From Burkholderiaceae bacterium (GTDB lineage: Bacteria; Pseudomonadota; Gammaproteobacteria; Burkholderiales; Burkholderiaceae): a stretch of 14,792 bases of DNA. Within the stretch, counting starts at the first letter, position 1. Every line of letters begins with the position of its first letter. A program made the position numbers and the translations under genes. This document shows positions 14,720 through 14,792 of the stretch, one piece after another. The stretch lies in NCBI GenBank assembly GCA_023253905.1, contig JALREG010000323.1, positions 1-14,792 of the forward strand, written 5' to 3'. A model generated the notes under the pieces. The model was not told the origin of the DNA. It saw nothing but the letters and a program-made list of their open reading frames with translations, and ran no database searches.

Positions 14720-14792
14720 GTGCACACACCTTCCTGATGATCGCAGTGGTGGCATCGGCGCTTGCCCTCTTTGCTGTCATTGCCGCGCTTGG
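14716..14792 (+). CDS. tadB: TadB-like inner-membrane platform protein (N-terminal fragment, cut by window edge)
   Basis: The ATG overlaps the tadA stop by 4 nt (ATGA), and only 25 codons are present. They encode [16 protein letters not shown] and a continuing hydrophobic helix. TadB, one of the two GspF-like inner-membrane proteins of the Tad machine, normally follows tadA and starts with such a helix. The call rests on position and hydrophobicity; the GspF domain lies outside the window. Confidence 0.65.
   Translation, partial: MSAHTFLMIAVVASALALFAVIAAL

Noticed and set aside
1..14792. CRISPR array, tRNA, rRNA, prophage or antiphage defence system
   Set aside because: No regularly spaced repeats, no cloverleaf or rRNA-like sequence, and all genes have housekeeping or pilus assignments apart from one secreted unknown in the pilus operon.

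Overview
The window is GC-rich chromosomal DNA that reads as a betaproteobacterium, probably Burkholderiales. The reasons are a Bug-family (TctC-like) solute receptor, an isocitrate lyase of the short ~430-440 residue type, a group II truncated haemoglobin and the codon bias. This placement is inference from gene content; no rRNA or other marker gene is present. There are no tRNAs, insertion sequences, phage genes or CRISPR arrays.

Left part (1-4306): a thioredoxin-TPR chaperedoxin (cnoX/ybbN type) is divergent from a 10-TM FtsX/YbbP-type ABC permease. The permease stop codon overlaps the start of a group II truncated haemoglobin gene by 4 nt. A short rhodanese-like DUF442 protein faces them on the minus strand.

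Middle (4307-6922): an AT-rich 260-bp region separates the DUF442 gene from isocitrate lyase (aceA, glyoxylate shunt). It holds three inverted repeats of the form TTTC-N7-GAAA, spaced 42 and 22 bp centre to centre, which look like an operator array. aceA ends at a strong GC hairpin shared with a convergent gene for a Bug-family periplasmic binding protein.

Right part (7125-14792): a tightly packed Tad/Flp (type IVb) pilus operon running off the right edge. The order is flp-like pilin, TadG-like protein, TadE-like pseudopilin, an unrecognised secreted protein, a 66-aa prepilin-like protein, cpaB/rcpC, cpaC/rcpA secretin, an FHA-TadA/CpaF ATPase fusion, and the first codons of tadB. Most junctions overlap by 1-29 nt (the cpaB-cpaC junction only if the alternative GTG start is used), so the genes are probably made from one transcript by coupled translation. 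The products would form the outer-membrane secretin (CpaC) with its periplasmic partner (CpaB), the motor (TadA) and inner-membrane platform (TadB), and the pilin with minor pilins. The prepilin peptidase (TadV/CpaA), TadC and TadD are not in the window. No TadZ/CpaE gene lies between secretin and ATPase, where one is often found.

Most unusual points: the FHA domain on the pilus ATPase in a cluster with no visible TadZ, the mini-prepilin and unknown secreted protein inside the operon, and the phased operator array upstream of aceA.
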